A stretch of 36,108 bases of DNA, from assembly GCA_027064065.1 (NCBI GenBank), contig JAMOQJ010000093.1, positions 1-36,108 of the forward strand, written 5' to 3'. Of the stretch, positions 14,885 through 23,519 are shown piece by piece; position 1 is the first letter of the stretch, and every line of letters begins with the position of its first letter. Source of the stretch: Desulfurellales bacterium. Lineage in GTDB: Bacteria > Campylobacterota_A > Desulfurellia > Desulfurellales > Hippeaceae. The position numbers were made by a program, and so were the translations under genes. The notes under the pieces are model-generated. The model did no database searches and was not told the DNA's origin. It saw only the letters and a program-made list of their open reading frames with translations.

Positions 14885-16577
14885 ATGCGGTTTCTATTTT
14901 TGCTACATCTTCTAATCCAAGCTCTTTGGTTGATATTTCTCTCATTTCGACTTTTCTTATCTTACCTGTAACCGTCATTGGGAATGAATCTGTAAACTTT
15001 ATGTAGCGTGGTATCTTATAGTGTGCAATCTTTCCTTTGCAGTATTCTTTAATTTCTTCTTCTGTTACACTTTCGCCTTCTTTAATCTTAATCCATGCAC
15101 ATACCTCTTCGCCATATTTTTTATCAGGCACGCCGATTACTTGAACATCAGCAATTTGTGGATGTGTATATAAGAACTCTTCAATTTCTCTTGGATATAT
15201 ATTTTGTCCGCCTCTGATTATCATATCCTTTATTCTGCCTGTTATCTTAAAATAACCGTCTTCTGTCATAACAGCCAAATCTCCTGTATGCAACCATCTT
15301 GATTCATCTATGGCATTTTTGGTTGCTTCAGGGTTGTTGTAGTAGTATTTCATTACGTTGTAACCTCTTGCGCAAAGCTCTCCCTGTTCACCAACCGGTA
15401 GTATTCTGCCTGTTTCTGGGTCTATTATTTTTACTTCTACAAATGGTAAAGGTTTGCCTATGGTTTCCGTTCTGTGTTCCATAGTATCATCTGCGGATGT
15501 TTGGGTTATGACAGGGCTTGATTCTGTTTGGCCGTATGCTATTTCAACCTCTTTCATATTCATTTCATTATTAACCCTTTTCATAATTTCAACAGGACAG
15601 GGTGAGCCTGCCATTATACCTGTCCTAAGGCTGCTTAAGTCAAATTTTTTAAATTCAGGATGCTCTAATTCTGCTATAAACATTGTCGGAACACCGTGTA
15701 GAGCAGTACATTTTTCCTTTTCTACAACAGTCAATGTTGTAAGCGGATTAAAATATTCAGACGGTATAACCATTGTTGCGCCCAATGATGTGCATGCTAA
15801 GTTGCTCATAACCATGCCGAAACAATGGTAAAATGGAACTGGTATACATAGTCTGTCTTTATCTGTAAACCTCATCTGTTTCCCAACAAAATATCCGTTG
15901 TTGAGTATGTTAAAGTGGGTTAGTGTTGCTGCTTTTGGAAAGCCTGTCGTTCCAGATGTGTACTGTATATTTATAGGGTCGTCAAAATCTAAAGACGCTT
16001 GTCTTGTTTTTAATTCGCTTGAATCAATCTTTTGAGAAAAATCATACAGTTCTTTCCATTTAAACATTCCACTGTAACTTTCATCGCTTATACATATAAC
16101 ATTTCTCAGATGTGGCAATTTATTTGAATGGATTTGGCCTGGCGTAGCGCCTCTTACAAACGGAGCAACTTCATAGAACATATGTATATAGTCAGATGTT
16201 TTAAAATTTTCAATCATGATAAGGGTGTGAACCTCTGATTGTTTTAATGCATACTCTAATTCGCTCGTTCTATATGCAGGGTTGATTGTTACAAGAATAG
16301 CTCCTATCTTTGCAGTTGCAAACTGTGTTAAGACCCACTCAGCATTGTTTGTTGACCATATAGCTACCTTATCGCCTTTTTTTACACCCAAAGCCATTAG
16401 CCCTTTTGCTATTGTGTTAACTTCTTCATTAAATTCTTTATATGTCATTCTTATATCTTGATGAACACTGATTAAACAATCGTTGTTTGCAAATTCCTTT
16501 GCATTATCATCCAGCATATCACCAATTGTTTTTGCTAAAAACTGCTCGTTTGAGCCTTCAAAGGCGTAACTTAACAT
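14883..16577 (-). CDS. Acyl-CoA ligase (AMP-forming), FadD-like
   Basis: An ANL-superfamily enzyme that activates a carboxylic acid, probably a medium- or long-chain fatty acid, to its CoA thioester through an acyl-AMP. The 564 residues show the P-loop YTSGTTGFPK (206-215), the aromatic/acid region IAYGQTESSPV, the hinge motif TGDLAVMTEDGYFKITGR with the following KDMIIRGGQNIYP, and a C-terminal catalytic lysine in VTGKIRKVEMRE. No transmembrane segment is evident. It follows another acyl-CoA ligase by 27 bases, with a ribosome site AAGGAGTATGT, so both are probably on one transcript. Chain-length preference cannot be told from the motifs. Confidence 0.9.
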   Translation of the reverse strand: MLSYAFEGSNEQFLAKTIGDMLDDNAKEFANNDCLISVHQDIRMTYKEFNEEVNTIAKGLMALGVKKGDKVAIWSTNNAEWVLTQFATAKIGAILVTINPAYRTSELEYALKQSEVHTLIMIENFKTSDYIHMFYEVAPFVRGATPGQIHSNKLPHLRNVICISDESYSGMFKWKELYDFSQKIDSSELKTRQASLDFDDPINIQYTSGTTGFPKAATLTHFNILNNGYFVGKQMRFTDKDRLCIPVPFYHCFGMVMSNLACTSLGATMVIPSEYFNPLTTLTVVEKEKCTALHGVPTMFIAELEHPEFKKFDLSSLRTGIMAGSPCPVEIMKRVNNEMNMKEVEIAYGQTESSPVITQTSADDTMEHRTETIGKPLPFVEVKIIDPETGRILPVGEQGELCARGYNVMKYYYNNPEATKNAIDESRWLHTGDLAVMTEDGYFKITGRIKDMIIRGGQNIYPREIEEFLYTHPQIADVQVIGVPDKKYGEEVCAWIKIKEGESVTEEEIKEYCKGKIAHYKIPRYIKFTDSFPMTVTGKIRKVEMREISTKELGLEDVAKIETA

Positions 16578-16604
16578 ATTACATACTCCTTGTCGTTTAC
16601 TTAA

Positions 16605-18275
16605 TTACATATAAGAGCCGTTCTTTTTGCCGCTCTTTTTCTCCAATTCCCTTCTTCTCAATACAGCTCTTTTTATTTTTCCACTTATTGTTTTTGGTAA
16701 TTCCTTAACAAATTCTATTTCTCTTGGGTATTTGTATGGTGCTGTTTTGTTTTTAACAAAATCTTGTATGTCTTTTATTAAAGAATCTGAAGGCTCATAT
16801 CCTTCAGCTAAGATAATAAACGCCTTTACTACATTGCCTCTTATTGGGTCAGGCGATGCTACAACCGCACTCTCCAAAACGGCAGGGTGTTCTTGAAGGG
16901 CGCTCTCAACTTCAAAAGGTCCTATTCTATATCCTGACGATTTTATAACATCATCAGCTCTTCCATAAAACCAGAAGTATCCATCGTTGTCTTTATACGC
17001 CCTGTCTCCAGTATAATAAAAATCGCCAACAAAAGCGTCTTCTGTTGATACTTCATCTTTATAATAATTTTTTGTTAATCCGTAAGGATGCTTAGGTTTT
17101 ATTTTAACGGCTATATGTCCTGGTTCTCCAATTGGCATATCATTTCCATCGTCATCAACAATTCTCACATCAAAACCCGGAACAGGTTTGCCCATTGAGC
17201 CGTATTTTATTGGCATACAAGGATAGTTTGCGACAATAAGAATCGTTTCGGTTTGTCCGTAACCGTCATAAATCAAGGTACCTGTGGCATTCTTCCATGC
17301 CTTGATTACCTCCGGATTAATGGGTTCTCCTGCCGATGTGCAATGTTTAAGCTCGGAAAAATCATATTTACTCAAATCTTCTTGTATCAACATTCTGTAA
17401 ACAGTAGGGGGGGCACAAAAACTTGTTACTCCCTGAGTGGTCAACAGTTTTAATGTTATTTTAGGATCAAATGCCCCCTCGGCGTTCTGCATAAATACTG
17501 CAGAGCCTATTATCCATTGGCCGTATAATTTCCCCCAAACGGCCTTCCCCCATCCTGTATCTGAGATAGTCCAATGTAGGTCTGTTGGTTTTAAATCGTG
17601 CCAATATTTGGCTGTGATTATATGTGCTAAAGCGTATGATTGTTCATGCATTACCATTTTAGGGTATTTTGTTGTGCCTGATGTGAAATAGATAAGAAGC
17701 GGGTCATCCGATTTTGTAGGTTCTATTTTATCTTTATCTAAGACTGAAGATACTTTATCCATCTGATTTTCAAAGGATAGCCATCCTTCAGCATCACCGT
17801 CTATTACCATTTTATGTTTTAGTGTGGGACAGCCTTCACTGCATGCGGATTCAACCTTATTAGCGCTTGATGCGCCTGCTATTACCATAACGACTTCGCC
17901 CTTATTTATTCTGTATTTTATGTCTTCCGGCATTAAGATGTTTGGAGCGGGTAGGGCAACTGCGCCTATTTTATTTAATCCAAGCATTACAGCATACCAC
18001 TCTACTATTCTTGGCACCATTACAAATACGTTATCGCCCTTTTTTATACCTAAGGATAGAAGGACATTTGCAAATTTATTAGACATTTTAGATATATCCC
18101 AGAAGGTATATTTTTTAATTATTTTGCCTGTGGTATCAGCCCAAACCAAAGCCAGTTTTGTTTTATCTTTTGCCCACTCGTCAACCACATCAAAAGCAAA
18201 GTTATAATATTCGGGTACATCCAAACTAAATTCCTTTACCTCTTTTTCATAATCTAACATGTTATGTTGATTCAT
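16605..18275 (-). CDS. Acyl-CoA synthetase (AMP-forming), acetyl/medium-chain (ACSM-like) type
   Basis: A second ANL-superfamily ligase of 556 residues, of the acetyl/butyryl/medium-chain group rather than the FadD group. Motifs: the P-loop YFTSGTTKYPK (196-206), WTISDTGWGKAVWGKLYGQW typical of ACSM-like enzymes, DGYGQTETIL, YTGDRAYKDNDGYFWFYGRADDVIKSSGYRIGP cut in two parts around the hinge, and the catalytic lysine in KTISGKIKRAVLR near 532. The start at 18275 has AGAGGTG five bases away. A promoter is present at 18313-18340. Together with the downstream ligase it suggests use of short or branched acids as growth substrates; the true acid is unknown. Confidence 0.9.
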   Translation of the reverse strand: MNQHNMLDYEKEVKEFSLDVPEYYNFAFDVVDEWAKDKTKLALVWADTTGKIIKKYTFWDISKMSNKFANVLLSLGIKKGDNVFVMVPRIVEWYAVMLGLNKIGAVALPAPNILMPEDIKYRINKGEVVMVIAGASSANKVESACSEGCPTLKHKMVIDGDAEGWLSFENQMDKVSSVLDKDKIEPTKSDDPLLIYFTSGTTKYPKMVMHEQSYALAHIITAKYWHDLKPTDLHWTISDTGWGKAVWGKLYGQWIIGSAVFMQNAEGAFDPKITLKLLTTQGVTSFCAPPTVYRMLIQEDLSKYDFSELKHCTSAGEPINPEVIKAWKNATGTLIYDGYGQTETILIVANYPCMPIKYGSMGKPVPGFDVRIVDDDGNDMPIGEPGHIAVKIKPKHPYGLTKNYYKDEVSTEDAFVGDFYYTGDRAYKDNDGYFWFYGRADDVIKSSGYRIGPFEVESALQEHPAVLESAVVASPDPIRGNVVKAFIILAEGYEPSDSLIKDIQDFVKNKTAPYKYPREIEFVKELPKTISGKIKRAVLRRRELEKKSGKKNGSYM

Positions 18276-18312
18276 AAAACACCTCTTGCTTAACTACTAA
18301 ATTTTAAGCTTT

Positions 18313-18340
18313 ATTCTACATGAAATGTAAAATAAGTCAA
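18313..18340 (-). promoter_or_regulatory. Promoter and possible operator for the acyl-CoA ligase pair
   Basis: On the minus strand TTGACT (18340-18335) and TAGAAT (18318-18313) are separated by 16 bases. The spacer and -10 edge carry the inverted repeat TACAT-GAA-ATGTA at 18317-18329, placed where a repressor would block RNA polymerase. The promoter call is from sequence; the operator role is inference. Confidence 0.6.
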
Positions 18341-18380
18341 TAGAGTATACAAGATTAAATTATATATTTTTGGTATTGTT

Positions 18381-18408
18381 AAGTAATAGTAACTAATTAC
18401 CTATTACT
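18381..18408 (-). terminator. Hairpin overlapping the end of the TMEM165-type gene
   Basis: The stretch 18381-18408 folds as GTAATAG(G)TAA against TTACTATTAC with one bulged base and a TTAG loop. It spans the stop codon of the small membrane protein. No T-run follows on the minus strand, so it is a weak terminator candidate or an mRNA-end stabiliser. Confidence 0.35.
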
Positions 18409-18675
18409 AATTATCAGTAGCAGCCCAATTACTATAAAACCAGCACCCGAGAGATAATTTAAGTATTTTGGATTTACATACTTTGAGACTACATCTCCAA
18501 GCAGGACTCCGATTGCACTTGTGGTAACCAAAGCTAAAGAAGCACCAAAGAATACAATCCATTTGTTTGTATTTTTATCTGATGCAAAAAGAAGCGTAGC
18601 GAGTTGGGTTTTATCGCCCAACTCGGCTAAAAAGATTGAAAAAAATACTACAAAAAATATTTTTATATGATGCAT
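18397..18675 (-). CDS. TMEM165/GDT1 (UPF0016) family small membrane protein, putative Mn/Ca transporter
   Basis: A 92-residue membrane protein with three hydrophobic helices (about 4-18, 38-60 and 70-90). The family signature E-x-G-D-K-T is present as ELGDKT at residues 18-23 in the first helix. Full-length members such as the Mn exporter MneA have two such halves; this protein has one, so it would have to act as a homo-oligomer or with a partner. No second half is adjacent. It overlaps the stop of the aminotransferase gene by one base (TAATG) and is probably translated with it. The ion is not determined by the sequence. Confidence 0.82.
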   Translation of the reverse strand: MHHIKIFFVVFFSIFLAELGDKTQLATLLFASDKNTNKWIVFFGASLALVTTSAIGVLLGDVVSKYVNPKYLNYLSGAGFIVIGLLLIISNR

Positions 18676-20021
18676 TATCTTTGATTTTCGTATTGCTTAA
18701 ACAGTTTTGCAAAAAGCTCAGGAACATATTTCATTTTTTCTTTTGGTGCTACGCAGGCTATTCTCATTTGAGTATGTCCCGGGTTTCTGCCTTCCAAGAC
18801 ATTATAGAATCCCCACATTGGGCTAACAAGCAGAGTCATTCTTTTTCCGTCTATTTCTACTTCTCCACGCTCTGCGCAAAACATAACAAAATCTTCGGCA
18901 TCAAAATTTGGTTTTGCTATCTCTCTAACGTCCAAAACCGTATATATAGACGCTTCAGGCTGGGACATAATAACGCCCGGTAGGTGCTTCTGAAAGCCTT
19001 CGTACAACTCTTTTAATATCTCGTTATAGTAATCCCTTAATTTTTTTATCCAATTTAGTATATCTTCTTTTGTTTCGTCGTATAAAGCTTCTATTATATG
19101 TTGGCTAATGCTTGATGGGCATAAATATGTCGTATTGGTATATGAAGCCTTATCTCTAAAATCCTTATTATCCGTAACTAAAGCGCCCATTCTTAAACCG
19201 CATGCATTGAATGTTTTTGAAAGGCTTTCAATGCTGATTCTGATTTTTGCTTCTTCAATACCAGGAACGTCTTTGTTCGTTACCTTCCAGATTGTGGGCG
19301 GCTCTTCATCGACATAATATAACCCTCTATAGGCTTCATCACTGATTATAAACATATTGTTTTCAAGGCAAAGTCTGGCATATTCGTTTATTGTTTTCTG
19401 TCTCATTAATTGGCCAGATGGATTGTCATAGGGAATAATAAGCAGTCCGCCGGGATTGTATTTTTTAATTGCTTCTTCTATTTCTTTTATGGCTACATTG
19501 CTAAAATTACCTTTTCTGTCAAGTGCTCTTGGGACAGATACGATTTTTCTACCTGTTTCATCTGCCACAGCTTTATAGTTTGTATATGTTGGATTCATAA
19601 CCAATAGCGGTCTTTCGTCGCTTCCTGCATCTCCACACACGCCGAGTATTACCGTTCTCATAACAGCAGAGCCGCCTTCTTGAACAACAGAATATAAAGC
19701 GGGATTGATATCGTCTGGTAAAAAGGCTTTTATTATTTTTATGAATACCTCGTTTGCCTTTTTTGTTCCCGGCGTTTCTCCGTATCTCCATATACCTTCT
19801 ATTAAATTTTTATCCTTGGGATTTAGAAATCTCTCAAGTAGCTTTGGATGTGTTTTAAGCGATACGCTACCAATCGCTACATTTATCGCTTCTATGGGAG
19901 ATTTATTGTTTTTTAGGTCTTTTTCAACCCTTTTTTCAAAAATTGTTTGAGCTAATCTTAAGCCCGATGGTCTAACCTTATTGAAAAAATTCGAAAACTT
20001 AGAATCCTGTTTATAATTCAT
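18675..20021 (-). CDS. PLP-dependent aminotransferase, class I/II
   Basis: A 448-residue fold-type I aminotransferase. The PLP lysine is K269 in SLSKTFNACGLRMGAL; N200 in YDNPSGQ and D228/Y231 in SDEAYRGLYY contact the cofactor, and a C-terminal Arg in MRIACVAPK would bind the substrate carboxylate. It is longer than the standard 390-400 residues, with an N-terminal extension of about 40. The subfamily is not one I can assign to a substrate; amino acid biosynthesis (aspartate-, alanine- or aromatic-type) is likely. The ribosome site AAGGAGAA precedes ATG, and a promoter lies at 20063-20090. It is followed by an overlapping TMEM165-type gene. Confidence 0.88.
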   Translation of the reverse strand: MNYKQDSKFSNFFNKVRPSGLRLAQTIFEKRVEKDLKNNKSPIEAINVAIGSVSLKTHPKLLERFLNPKDKNLIEGIWRYGETPGTKKANEVFIKIIKAFLPDDINPALYSVVQEGGSAVMRTVILGVCGDAGSDERPLLVMNPTYTNYKAVADETGRKIVSVPRALDRKGNFSNVAIKEIEEAIKKYNPGGLLIIPYDNPSGQLMRQKTINEYARLCLENNMFIISDEAYRGLYYVDEEPPTIWKVTNKDVPGIEEAKIRISIESLSKTFNACGLRMGALVTDNKDFRDKASYTNTTYLCPSSISQHIIEALYDETKEDILNWIKKLRDYYNEILKELYEGFQKHLPGVIMSQPEASIYTVLDVREIAKPNFDAEDFVMFCAERGEVEIDGKRMTLLVSPMWGFYNVLEGRNPGHTQMRIACVAPKEKMKYVPELFAKLFKQYENQR

Positions 20022-20062
20022 ATCGTATTCTCCTTTTTAACTCCCCCAAAAGTAGTTAGAGC

Positions 20063-20090
20063 ATTTTATTAAACTTTTTATGTTTGTCAA
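20063..20090 (-). promoter_or_regulatory. Promoter for the aminotransferase gene
   Basis: On the minus strand TTGACA (20090-20085) and TAAAAT (20068-20063) are 16 bases apart, about 42 bases before the ATG at 20021. The leader also holds a G5 run (20043-20047) of no known role. Confidence 0.6.
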
Positions 20091-20213
20091 ATGATTTTAG
20101 TAATATGGAAACGGTATGTTAAGAAAGTAAAAACGTTGATATGTCTGCAATATTGAGTATTGTTCATTTTTAAGATTTGAAATATCTAAGGTTTTAATAT
20201 ATTGTTAGATAGC

Positions 20214-20242
20214 TTGAAAAATTATTAACATAAAGATATACT
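20214..20242 (+). promoter_or_regulatory. Promoter for the HDOD gene and the long downstream operon
   Basis: TTGAAA (20214-20219) and TATACT (20237-20242) are 17 bases apart, and the ATG at 20271 follows about 22 bases after the expected start. It is the only good plus-strand promoter seen ahead of the 13-gene run. The rest of 20022-20270 is AT-rich with no gene or RNA motif that I recognise. Confidence 0.6.
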
Positions 20243-20270
20243 AAAGAGCAATGAAAATTGAGGTATGTAG

Positions 20271-21119
20271 ATGAAGATTCCAATTAAAGAGCTTGTTAAT
20301 AGTGTATCGGAAGGTGTTTCGTTTCCAAGGATTGCGGTTAGAATACTAAAGCTATTTGAGGACGACAGTTTAAGCGCTTATCAATTAGCAAAAGCCATAT
20401 CGTTAGACCCTGTATTGGCTGCATATATTTTAAAAATATCCAACTCGGCTTTTTATGGATTTAAAACGAAGGTAAAAAGTTTATCCGATGCTATTGCCTT
20501 AATAGGTTTTGAAGAAGTTAGAAAGATTGTTGTAATGGTTAGTATGAAAAACGCTTTTTCTGCAAGTGATGAGTTTGATAAGATTCTTTGGGAACATTCT
20601 TTAGCCGTAGCTGTTGCTGCATCTGAGTTTAATTTTAAGCTGAAGATAACAGGAGACGGAGCTGCTTATCTTATGGGTCTTTTGCACGATATAGGAAAGG
20701 TGGTTTTTAAGAAGAACGAAGAACTTAATTATGTAAAAATCCTTAAAAAGGCATATAACGAAAATGTGCCTGCGAAGTCGCTGGAAGAAGCAGAATATGG
20801 ATATAGTCATGCAGATGTAGGTGCATATCTTTTGGAAACGTGGAACTTCGACCAAGAAATAATAGATGCCGTAGGATTTCATCATGTAAATTTTGTTGCG
20901 TTAAAGAAGGATTTTTTAAAGGCTGCTGCATTGGTTTCTTTGGCTGATTATTTTGTTAATATGATGGGTATAGGAAAAAGGGAGCCTGTTAAGGATTTGG
21001 GTTTAATAAACGAATCTTGTGCAGCTAAGTTTTTGCAGTATAGAAACGATAACCCTGTCGAAATTCTAAATTCTATACATATGAAGTTTACTGAATTAAA
21101 GAAGGCTTTTGAGTCTTAG
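20271..21119 (+). CDS. HDOD domain protein
   Basis: A 282-residue protein with one HDOD domain (about 10-210), a divergent HD-hydrolase fold found in signalling and regulatory proteins. The opening matches the family: FPRIAVRILKLFEDDSLSAYQLAKAISLDPVLAAYILKISNS in shorter pieces, with the key DPVLAAYILKISNSAFYG. It keeps several HD-type residues (EHSLAVA, LLHDIGKV, GFHHVN), so a catalytic role is not ruled out, although most HDOD proteins are thought to be non-enzymatic. There is no second output domain. The ribosome site GAGG is seven bases before the ATG. It is the first gene of a long plus-strand run and precedes a zinc-ribbon protein. Confidence 0.88.
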   Translation: MKIPIKELVNSVSEGVSFPRIAVRILKLFEDDSLSAYQLAKAISLDPVLAAYILKISNSAFYGFKTKVKSLSDAIALIGFEEVRKIVVMVSMKNAFSASDEFDKILWEHSLAVAVAASEFNFKLKITGDGAAYLMGLLHDIGKVVFKKNEELNYVKILKKAYNENVPAKSLEEAEYGYSHADVGAYLLETWNFDQEIIDAVGFHHVNFVALKKDFLKAAALVSLADYFVNMMGIGKREPVKDLGLINESCAAKFLQYRNDNPVEILNSIHMKFTELKKAFES

Positions 21120-21134
21120 AAAGGGGTTTTAGTG

Positions 21135-21596
21135 ATGAAAAACAATCTATACTCCACAAACGAAAGACCGTATCTATCATCAAAAAAACATAAAGGGGCT
21201 GTTGTTTGCCCTAAGTGCGGGCTTGTGTTTCTTGATGGAAAGTGGAAAAAAGCCGAAAAACCCGATGAGTATAAAGAAATTTTGTGCCCTGCCTGCAAGA
21301 GAATAAGGGATGGTTATTTCGGTGGCATATTAAATTTAAAAAGCAGTTTGCTAAAAACAAAAAAGGATGAAATTCTTAACCTTATTAAGAATAAGGAAGA
21401 GTCTGCCCAAGTGTCAAATCCTTTAAGGCGCATAGGGAAAATAGAAGAAAAGAGCGATACGGAGATGATTGTTTATACAACCTTTGAGCATCTTGCAACA
21501 TCTATTGGAAAAGCCTTAAAGAGAGCCTATAAAGGAGATTTGATTATTCAATATAGGGAAAACGAAAAAGCCGCAAGGATATATTGGGAAAAATGA
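21135..21596 (+). CDS. BCAM0308-like zinc-ribbon protein
   Basis: A 153-residue protein of a poorly known family. Two CxxC pairs are visible, VCPKCGLVFLDGKW and LCPACKRIRDGYFGG (about residues 24-65), forming a zinc ribbon. These are followed by an alpha/beta part with the family-like elements DEILNLIKNKE, NPLRRI and TTFEHLATSIGKALKRAYKG. The ribbon plus following domain looks like the ribosome-export factor Nmd3 in outline, but function in bacteria is not established. I chose ATG at 21135; GTG at 21132 is also possible, both behind AAGGGG. The gene lies 15 bases after the HDOD gene and overlaps the epimerase by four bases. Confidence 0.75.
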   Translation: MKNNLYSTNERPYLSSKKHKGAVVCPKCGLVFLDGKWKKAEKPDEYKEILCPACKRIRDGYFGGILNLKSSLLKTKKDEILNLIKNKEESAQVSNPLRRIGKIEEKSDTEMIVYTTFEHLATSIGKALKRAYKGDLIIQYRENEKAARIYWEK

Positions 21597-22519
21597 GAAT
21601 ATTTATAACTGGAGCTACGGGTTTTGTCGGTATTAATACCGTAAATCGATTGAAAAACAAATATGAAATTTCCATACTTGCAAGGGATACGCAAAGGGCA
21701 AAAGAGTGTTTTGGTGATTTGGTTGATATACATAAAGGAAATGTAAACGACTATGATTCCATAGAAAATGCAATGAAGAATTCGTCTGCGGTTGTGCATA
21801 TCGCCGGTCTTGTTAAGAGTTACGATTATAAAAATTTGTATTATGTAAATAGAGATGGCTCAAAAAACGTGGCTTTGGCGGCAAAAAAATTAGGCATAGA
21901 TAATATAGTCCATATATCTTCACTTGCAGCAAGAGGTCCAGATAATCTAAACAGACCAGTTTCTCACTATGGATACTCAAAACTATTAGGTGAGTTTGAG
22001 TTTTTAAAATACTGCTATGATAGGGATTTGAAGATATTAAGACCGCCGATTATATACGGTCCTTACGAAAGATGGTTTTTTGATGTGTTTAAGATGGCAA
22101 AAAAAGGAATACAGCCGGTTTTAAAAGATATTCCCTTTAGCTTTTTGTACGTTGAAGATATGGTTTTGGCTATAGAAAAACTAATAGAGCATAATAATAA
22201 TAGGATAAAGATATATACGGTTTCAGACGGCAATAGATATACATGGAGCAAGATGTCTGAATATCTTTTTGATATAATGGGCATAAAGGGAAAGACAATA
22301 AACATAAATCCTTTTATAGCCAAAATTGTGGCTTATGCTACGGCATTCATGAAGGATAAAGCGCCATTGAGCATAGATAAGACTAAAGAGATGGATGTTG
22401 ATGGTTGGAGTTGTGGGTATGAAGAACTGCATAAGGATACAGGGTTTGTGCCAAAATATGACTTGAAAAATGGATTAAAGGAGACGTTTGATTGGTATGT
22501 TGAACATGGATGGCTCTAA
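21593..22519 (+). CDS. NAD-dependent epimerase/dehydratase family protein
   Basis: An extended short-chain dehydrogenase of 308 residues. The N-terminal Rossmann motif ITGATGFVG (about 5-13) binds NAD(P). The catalytic Ser-Tyr-Lys set is seen in HISSLAARGP and SHYGYSKLLGE (YxxxK near 127-131). RPPIIYGPYERW near 150 is the usual segment after the active site. Substrate could be a nucleotide sugar or a steroid/hopanoid-like intermediate; the family alone does not say. I used ATG at 21593, overlapping the upstream stop (ATGA), which gives the normal N-terminus. The 3' end overlaps mtnA. Confidence 0.87.
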   Translation: MRIFITGATGFVGINTVNRLKNKYEISILARDTQRAKECFGDLVDIHKGNVNDYDSIENAMKNSSAVVHIAGLVKSYDYKNLYYVNRDGSKNVALAAKKLGIDNIVHISSLAARGPDNLNRPVSHYGYSKLLGEFEFLKYCYDRDLKILRPPIIYGPYERWFFDVFKMAKKGIQPVLKDIPFSFLYVEDMVLAIEKLIEHNNNRIKIYTVSDGNRYTWSKMSEYLFDIMGIKGKTININPFIAKIVAYATAFMKDKAPLSIDKTKEMDVDGWSCGYEELHKDTGFVPKYDLKNGLKETFDWYVEHGWL

Positions 22520-23519
22520 ACCTTTGGTGGTTTTAGACGACCAAATATTGCTTTTAGACCAAAGAAGACTGCCGAAAGAAGTTTTTTATTACAAAGCAAA
22601 TAGTGTTGATGATGTATGCTTTGCAATAAAAGAGATGGTTGTAAGAGGCGCACCCTTTATCGGTATTGTTGCTGCGTTTGGTATGTATTTGGGCATTAAG
22701 GCAACCGAGAATAAAGATGAGTTTATAAAAAAAGCTGAGTATAGTTACGATTGCCTATCAAAAACAAGACCTACAGCGGTTAATCTTTTTTTTGCTTTGG
22801 ATAGAATAAAACAGGTAATAGACGAAAAGATAGACATATTGCCTACCCATAAATTAATAAACAAGATAAGAGCTACAGCCTTTTCTTTATGGGAAGCGCA
22901 AAAGGAGCAAGATACGGCGATAGGCGAACTTGGAGCGGAGTTTTTAAAAACAAGAAGGAATATACTTACGCATTGCAATACGGGAGAACTTGCAACGGGC
23001 GGTATAGGAACGGCATTGGGCGTTATAAAAACAATGCACAAAAAGGGTTATCTTGATATGGTTTATGTCGATGAAACCAGGCCGTATCTTCAGGGCGTTA
23101 GGCTTACAGCTTTTGAGCTTGAAAAAGAAGGTATAGATTACAGGGTTGTTACCGATAATTCCTGCGGTATACTAATGAAAAAGGGTTTGATTGACGCCGT
23201 TATTGTAGGTGCTGATAGGATAGCAAGAAATGGCGATACGGCAAATAAGGTAGGTACATACTGCCTTGCCGTTGTTGCAAAAAGGCACAACATACCATTT
23301 ATCGTTGCAGCGCCCGAATCAACCATAGATAGAAACATAGCTTCCTTAAATGAAATAGTAGTTGAGCAAAGAAGCGAAGATGAAGTGTTAAATTTTGGCG
23401 GCAGCCTAATATCGCCCAATAACGCAAAAGCCGTTAATTATTCTTTCGATTTGACCGATAACGAACTAATTAGCGCCATAATTACAGAAAAAAAAGTTTA
23501 TACGAGGTATGAATTTTGA
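22497..23519 (+). CDS. mtnA: S-methyl-5-thioribose-1-phosphate isomerase
   Basis: MtnA converts methylthioribose 1-phosphate to methylthioribulose 1-phosphate in salvage of the methylthioadenosine left by polyamine and other reactions. The 340-residue protein has RGAPFIGI, the catalytic Cys in HCNTGELATGGIGTALG, VDETRPYLQG, the acid in GADRIARNGDTANKVGT, and VAAPESTID. These distinguish it from eIF2B-like relatives. The start is uncertain: AAGGAGA at 22478-22484 sits rather close to TTG 22488 and rather far from ATG 22497. No mtnK, mtnB or mtnC is in the window, so the rest of the path is unknown here. It overlaps its neighbours on both sides. Confidence 0.92.
   Translation: MLNMDGSKPLVVLDDQILLLDQRRLPKEVFYYKANSVDDVCFAIKEMVVRGAPFIGIVAAFGMYLGIKATENKDEFIKKAEYSYDCLSKTRPTAVNLFFALDRIKQVIDEKIDILPTHKLINKIRATAFSLWEAQKEQDTAIGELGAEFLKTRRNILTHCNTGELATGGIGTALGVIKTMHKKGYLDMVYVDETRPYLQGVRLTAFELEKEGIDYRVVTDNSCGILMKKGLIDAVIVGADRIARNGDTANKVGTYCLAVVAKRHNIPFIVAAPESTIDRNIASLNEIVVEQRSEDEVLNFGGSLISPNNAKAVNYSFDLTDNELISAIITEKKVYTRYEF

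Noticed and set aside
20022-20270. Possible riboswitch or small RNA in the 249-base gap between the aminotransferase and HDOD genes
   Set aside because: The gap is AT-rich, holds two divergent promoters and short leaders, and shows no conserved riboswitch core or strong stem.
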